NCBI RefSeq assembly: GCF_030268885.1
Contig: NZ_BSSA01000010.1
Location: 1 to 64,000, forward strand
Direction of reading: 5' to 3'
DNA length: 64,000 nt
From: Kitasatospora phosalacinea
GTDB taxonomy: Bacteria > Actinomycetota > Actinomycetes > Streptomycetales > Streptomycetaceae
Of the stretch, positions 61,275 to 64,000 are shown one piece after another. A program made the translations under genes and the position numbers. The notes beneath the pieces are model-generated. The model did not search any database. It saw nothing but the letters and a program-made list of their open reading frames with translations, and was not told where the DNA came from. How positions within the stretch are numbered: the first letter of the stretch is position 1; each line of letters opens with the position of its first letter.

Positions 61275-62834
61275 ATGCCACACCGCACCACCACCCTGCT
61301 CCGCCTGCTGGTGCCGGCTGCACTCGCCGCGGGCGTCGTCGTGCCGCTCTCGGCGGGCGTCGCCTCCGCCGCACAGCCGATCTGTCTGAGCGGCAACCTC
61401 CAGTTCGACTACCAGTCCGCCGAGGAGGGCACCGCCAAGCCGACCCGGACCCGGGCCGCCCGCAACGCCTCGGTCGAGCTCTGGGGCCGGGAGAAGTCCA
61501 CCGACACCGACCACAAGCTGAACCCGGACACCCAGCTGACCGGGGCGGCCGACGGCTCGTTCAACCTCTGCTACACCCCGGTCGCCACCGCCGCGATGGA
61601 CCACCTGTACGTCCGCTTCGCCACCCGCAACAACCAGGTGTGGAAGGTCGCCGACGCCACCGGCGCGGTCTACACCCACAGCACGCCGACCCAGACGAAC
61701 ATATCGACGAGCCTCGCCCTCGGCACCGTCAAACCCACCACCGCGGCCCGCGCCTGGCACGCCTTCGACACCGTCAACCTGCTCTGGTCGCGCCGGGCCA
61801 ACTCCACCACCCCGTGCTGGACGGCCGCCGAGGCGAACGCCGCCACCTGCACCACCCTGACCGTCCGCTGGCAGTCCGGCTCCACCGACGGGCCCTGGTA
61901 CGACCTGTCGAACACCGTGCACCTGGCCGACGCCGACCCGGACTCCGAGCACACCGTGCTGCACGAGTCGGGCCACTTCTTCCAGAACCGGCTCTACAAC
62001 AGCACCTTCCCGACCGTCACCAACTGCAGCCCGCACTACATCCAGTCGGTCTCCTCCGCGACCTGCGCCTGGACGGAGGGCTTCGCCGACTCGGCGGCGG
62101 CCTACCTGCTCGGCGACCAGCGCTACGTCTGGCCGGACGGCTCCTCCTACCCGTTCACCCCCGCGGCGGGCTGGCAGACCGGCGACCAGGTCCAGGGCAA
62201 TGTGGACGGCGCGCTGCTCCAGCTGTGGAACCAGGTCGACGGCAGCTGGGACCGCACCATCGCCACCCTGGCCTCGCACACGCCCGCCACCTTCGCCGAC
62301 TGGTTCAAGAACGTCCGCCCGACGGCGGCGCCCCCGCTGTCCACCACCGGCACCGCACTGACCGCGCTCGACACCTTCGCCATCAACTACGGCCCCACGG
62401 TCGTCGGCGACAACGCCTACCACGCGCTCAGCAACGGCGGCGGCGTCGCCCTCCAGCGCGGCGGCACCTGCAGCGGCAGCATCCCCTCGGTGGCCGAGTT
62501 CGCCGCCCTGGACACCACCCGGGCCTCGCAGCGCTGGAAGTTCGCCACCAACACCGACGGCACCGTCCGCATCTACGACAGCTGCCCCATCCCCCTCTAC
62601 CTCACCGCCCCCACCACCGCGGGCGGCCAGATCTCCCTCACCGCCGTCAACCTCGGCGCCGCCAACCAGAAGTGGCAGGTCGTCCAGAACGCCGTCGGCA
62701 CCTACACCCTGACCAACCCGGCCACCGGCTTCGTCCTCGACGGCAACGCCACCGCCGGGCAGGCCGTGACCGCCAACACCGCCTCCGCCGGCTCGGCCGG
62801 CCAGAAGTGGGCGTCCGTCTTCTCCATCTCCTGA
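61275..62834 (+). CDS. Secreted HExxH metalloprotease-like protein with C-terminal ricin-type lectin domain
   Basis: Protein of 519 residues from ATG 61275 with GGAAGG 7 bases upstream. The signal peptide LLRLLVPAALAAGVVVPL ends near ASAA. The catalytic site is VLHESGHFFQ at 228-237 (HExxH), with WTEGFADSAAAYL at 266-278 giving a likely third ligand, Glu 268, as in gluzincin-type enzymes. Several Cys pairs suggest disulfides. From about 385 to the end it resembles a ricin-B/beta-trefoil lectin with repeated QRWKF, QKWQV and QKWAS elements. It stands as a single gene. I recognise no named peptidase family. Confidence 0.82.
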   Translation: MPHRTTTLLRLLVPAALAAGVVVPLSAGVASAAQPICLSGNLQFDYQSAEEGTAKPTRTRAARNASVELWGREKSTDTDHKLNPDTQLTGAADGSFNLCYTPVATAAMDHLYVRFATRNNQVWKVADATGAVYTHSTPTQTNISTSLALGTVKPTTAARAWHAFDTVNLLWSRRANSTTPCWTAAEANAATCTTLTVRWQSGSTDGPWYDLSNTVHLADADPDSEHTVLHESGHFFQNRLYNSTFPTVTNCSPHYIQSVSSATCAWTEGFADSAAAYLLGDQRYVWPDGSSYPFTPAAGWQTGDQVQGNVDGALLQLWNQVDGSWDRTIATLASHTPATFADWFKNVRPTAAPPLSTTGTALTALDTFAINYGPTVVGDNAYHALSNGGGVALQRGGTCSGSIPSVAEFAALDTTRASQRWKFATNTDGTVRIYDSCPIPLYLTAPTTAGGQISLTAVNLGAANQKWQVVQNAVGTYTLTNPATGFVLDGNATAGQAVTANTASAGSAGQKWASVFSIS

Positions 62835-62910
62835 CCCCGCCCGGCCGCCGCCTCCCGGTCCGCGTCCCTCCTCGGCAGTACCGTCGGAGCCTACACCGAG
62901 GAGGGCTCCG

Positions 62911-63474
62911 ATGCGCAGCGTGACCTATTCGATGAGCGTCTCGTCCGACGGCTACGTCACCGGGCCGGACGGCGAACTGGACTGGGGCTTCCCCGACGAG
63001 GAGACCTTCCGCCTCGCCACCGACGAGGTGCGGGGGGCGGGCGTCCACCTGATGGGGCGGCGGCTGTACGAGGCGATGCTCGTCTGGGAGACCATCGACC
63101 AGGAGCCCTCGCTCGCCTTCCCGACCCACGAGTTCGCCGCGCTCTGGAGGGCGCTCCCCAAGGTGGTCTTCTCCACCACCCTGACGACGGTGCGGGGCAA
63201 CGCCCGGCCGGCCTCCGGCAGCCTCGTCCAGGAGATCGCCCGGCTGCGCGCCGAACCGGACGGCGGCGACATCGCGATCGGCGGCGCCACCCTCGCCGCC
63301 GAAGCCGCCGCCGCCGACCTGATCGACGAGTACCGGCTCCGGATCCACCCCGTCCTCCTGGGCGGCGGCACCCCGTTCTTCCCCCGGCACGGACGCCGCG
63401 TCGAACTCGACCTGGTCGAGAACCGCCCCGTCGGCGCCCGCGTCCTTTACCAGCGCTACCGCGTCGTGCGCTGA
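62911..63474 (+). CDS. Dihydrofolate-reductase-like (RibD C-terminal) family protein
   Basis: Protein of 187 residues from ATG 62911, with GGAGGG upstream. The DHFR/RibD_C fold shows as VTYSMSVSSDGYVTGPDGEL, AGVHLMGRRLYEAMLVWETI, LPKVVFSTTLTTVRGNARPA, GDIAIGGATLAAEAAAADLI and IHPVLLGGGTPFFP. These actinobacterial reductases use NADPH or F420 on unknown substrates; they are not the essential folA. It is a single gene. Confidence 0.92.
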   Translation: MRSVTYSMSVSSDGYVTGPDGELDWGFPDEETFRLATDEVRGAGVHLMGRRLYEAMLVWETIDQEPSLAFPTHEFAALWRALPKVVFSTTLTTVRGNARPASGSLVQEIARLRAEPDGGDIAIGGATLAAEAAAADLIDEYRLRIHPVLLGGGTPFFPRHGRRVELDLVENRPVGARVLYQRYRVVR

Positions 63475-63698
63475 CCGTCACGCCGTCCGGAACGGTTCTG
63501 CTCTCCGTGCCGTGGAACGGTGCGGGCGGTGCCGCACCCACGAGTGACGGGCGGTCAGGGCGTTGACCGCTCCTCGCGGCAGCCCGCGGCTCCGCCGGGA
63601 ACCCGTGGGGCCGGTCCCGCCGGTGCTCGGTCCGTCCCGACGGGTGAACGCACCCCCGGCGCGCGTGACCGCCACGCACGCCGGTCGTTGCCCAGCGC

Positions 63699-63938
63699 AT
63701 GCGAAAGATCATCACGGCGGCGGCCCTGCCGCTCCTCGCCCTCACCGCGGCCGCGCCCGCGCAGGCCGACAACGACAGCACCTTCGGCGGCCTGGTGGAC
63801 GCCGTCAACAACTGGAACTTCACCGCGGCGGCCGTCTGCCTCCAGGAGGTGGCGGTGGTGCCGGTCCTCGGCGACTGGGTCGGCGACCACGTCAACAACT
63901 GTTCCAACGGCAACGTCATCGACCACTCCGGCCGGTAG
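63699..63938 (+). CDS. Small secreted protein with two cysteines
   Basis: Protein of 79 residues from ATG 63699. The signal peptide RKIITAAALPLLALTAAAPA ends in AQA. The mature peptide of about 56 residues has STFGGLVDAVNNWNFTAAAV, CLQEVAVVPVLGDWVGDHVN and NCSNGNVIDHSG, with one possible disulfide. It has the size and GNV-type ending of chaplin-like surface proteins but lacks the chaplin repeat. The family is not recognised; a surface or hydrophobin-like role is a guess. Confidence 0.6.
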   Translation: MRKIITAAALPLLALTAAAPAQADNDSTFGGLVDAVNNWNFTAAAVCLQEVAVVPVLGDWVGDHVNNCSNGNVIDHSGR

Positions 63939-64000
63939 CCCGCCCGCACCCGCGAACCGCGCGGCCCGGGCCCGGTCCGGGGCCCCGCGTCCGGGCGCCC

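Overview
The window looks like a chromosomal segment from a high-GC actinomycete of the Streptomycetaceae (Streptomyces or Kitasatospora type). The reasons are very high GC with strong third-position G/C bias, frequent GTG starts, GGAGG-type ribosome binding sites, and the gene families present: LAL regulators, DUF574 methyltransferases, SpoIIE-type phosphatases, tandem-HAMP hybrid kinases, CsbD, F420-type LLM enzymes and Tat-exported proteins. No rRNA, tRNA or CRISPR array was found. All statements come from reading the sequence and from family knowledge; no database search was run.

Layout. 1-2.6 kb is a damaged accessory patch: the 3' end of an IS110-type element abuts the 3' end of an RHS polymorphic-toxin gene with a deaminase-like tip. 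A beta-propeller-like protein (candidate immunity) and a decayed IS5-type transposase follow. 2.7-10.5 kb holds a minus-strand amino-sugar/muropeptide operon: a TIM-barrel hydrolase-like gene, an RpiR regulator, a secreted glycosidase-like protein with a CBM32-like domain, MurQ and a GlcNAc-kinase-like ATPase. It is divergent from a NitT/TauT-type ABC transporter and separated from it by an AT-richer promoter with two inverted copies of a likely operator. 10.9-17.7 kb carries a large LuxR-family (LAL) regulator, a Tat-exported epoxide-hydrolase-like enzyme coupled to a 59-residue protein, a VOC protein, an SRPBCC protein and a DUF574 methyltransferase.

18.1-19.8 kb is the most unusual locus. 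A 374-residue protein has a degenerate sigma-2-like N-terminus followed by three tandem sigma-70 region-4 modules, and it is translationally coupled to a gene of unknown function. 20.4-25.5 kb has a LysR regulator, a Tat-exported metallo-beta-lactamase-fold protein, a flavin reductase, and a phytoene-desaturase-like enzyme with an SRPBCC partner. 25.5-27.3 kb is a second mobile scar: an IS630 transposase relic with in-frame deletions, and a hydrolase gene flanked by 42-bp inverted repeats.

27.4-44.4 kb is a signalling region. It has three very large minus-strand proteins (ANTAR-GAF-PAS-SpoIIE; a tandem-HAMP hybrid kinase; a kinase-receiver-PAS-GAF-SpoIIE fusion), then STAS and HATPase partner-switching proteins, CsbD, a small membrane protein and another SpoIIE phosphatase. 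44.6-54.6 kb holds a CDF metal exporter, a SulP transporter preceded by a coupled 20-codon leader peptide, a stand-alone condensation domain, a PP2C phosphatase, a hyaluronan-synthase-like glycosyltransferase, a TetR regulator divergent from a PAP2-type enzyme over two perfect operator palindromes, and DoxX. 54.8-64 kb holds a GNAT, a secreted PI-PLC-like protein, an LLM oxidoreductase, a UPF0303/Gfo-Idh pair divergent from a ROK regulator, a secreted HExxH metalloprotease with a ricin-type lectin tail, a DHFR-like reductase and a small secreted protein.

The common themes are cell-wall and amino-sugar salvage near the left end and phosphatase-based partner-switching signalling in the middle. 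The two mobile-element scars are both minor.
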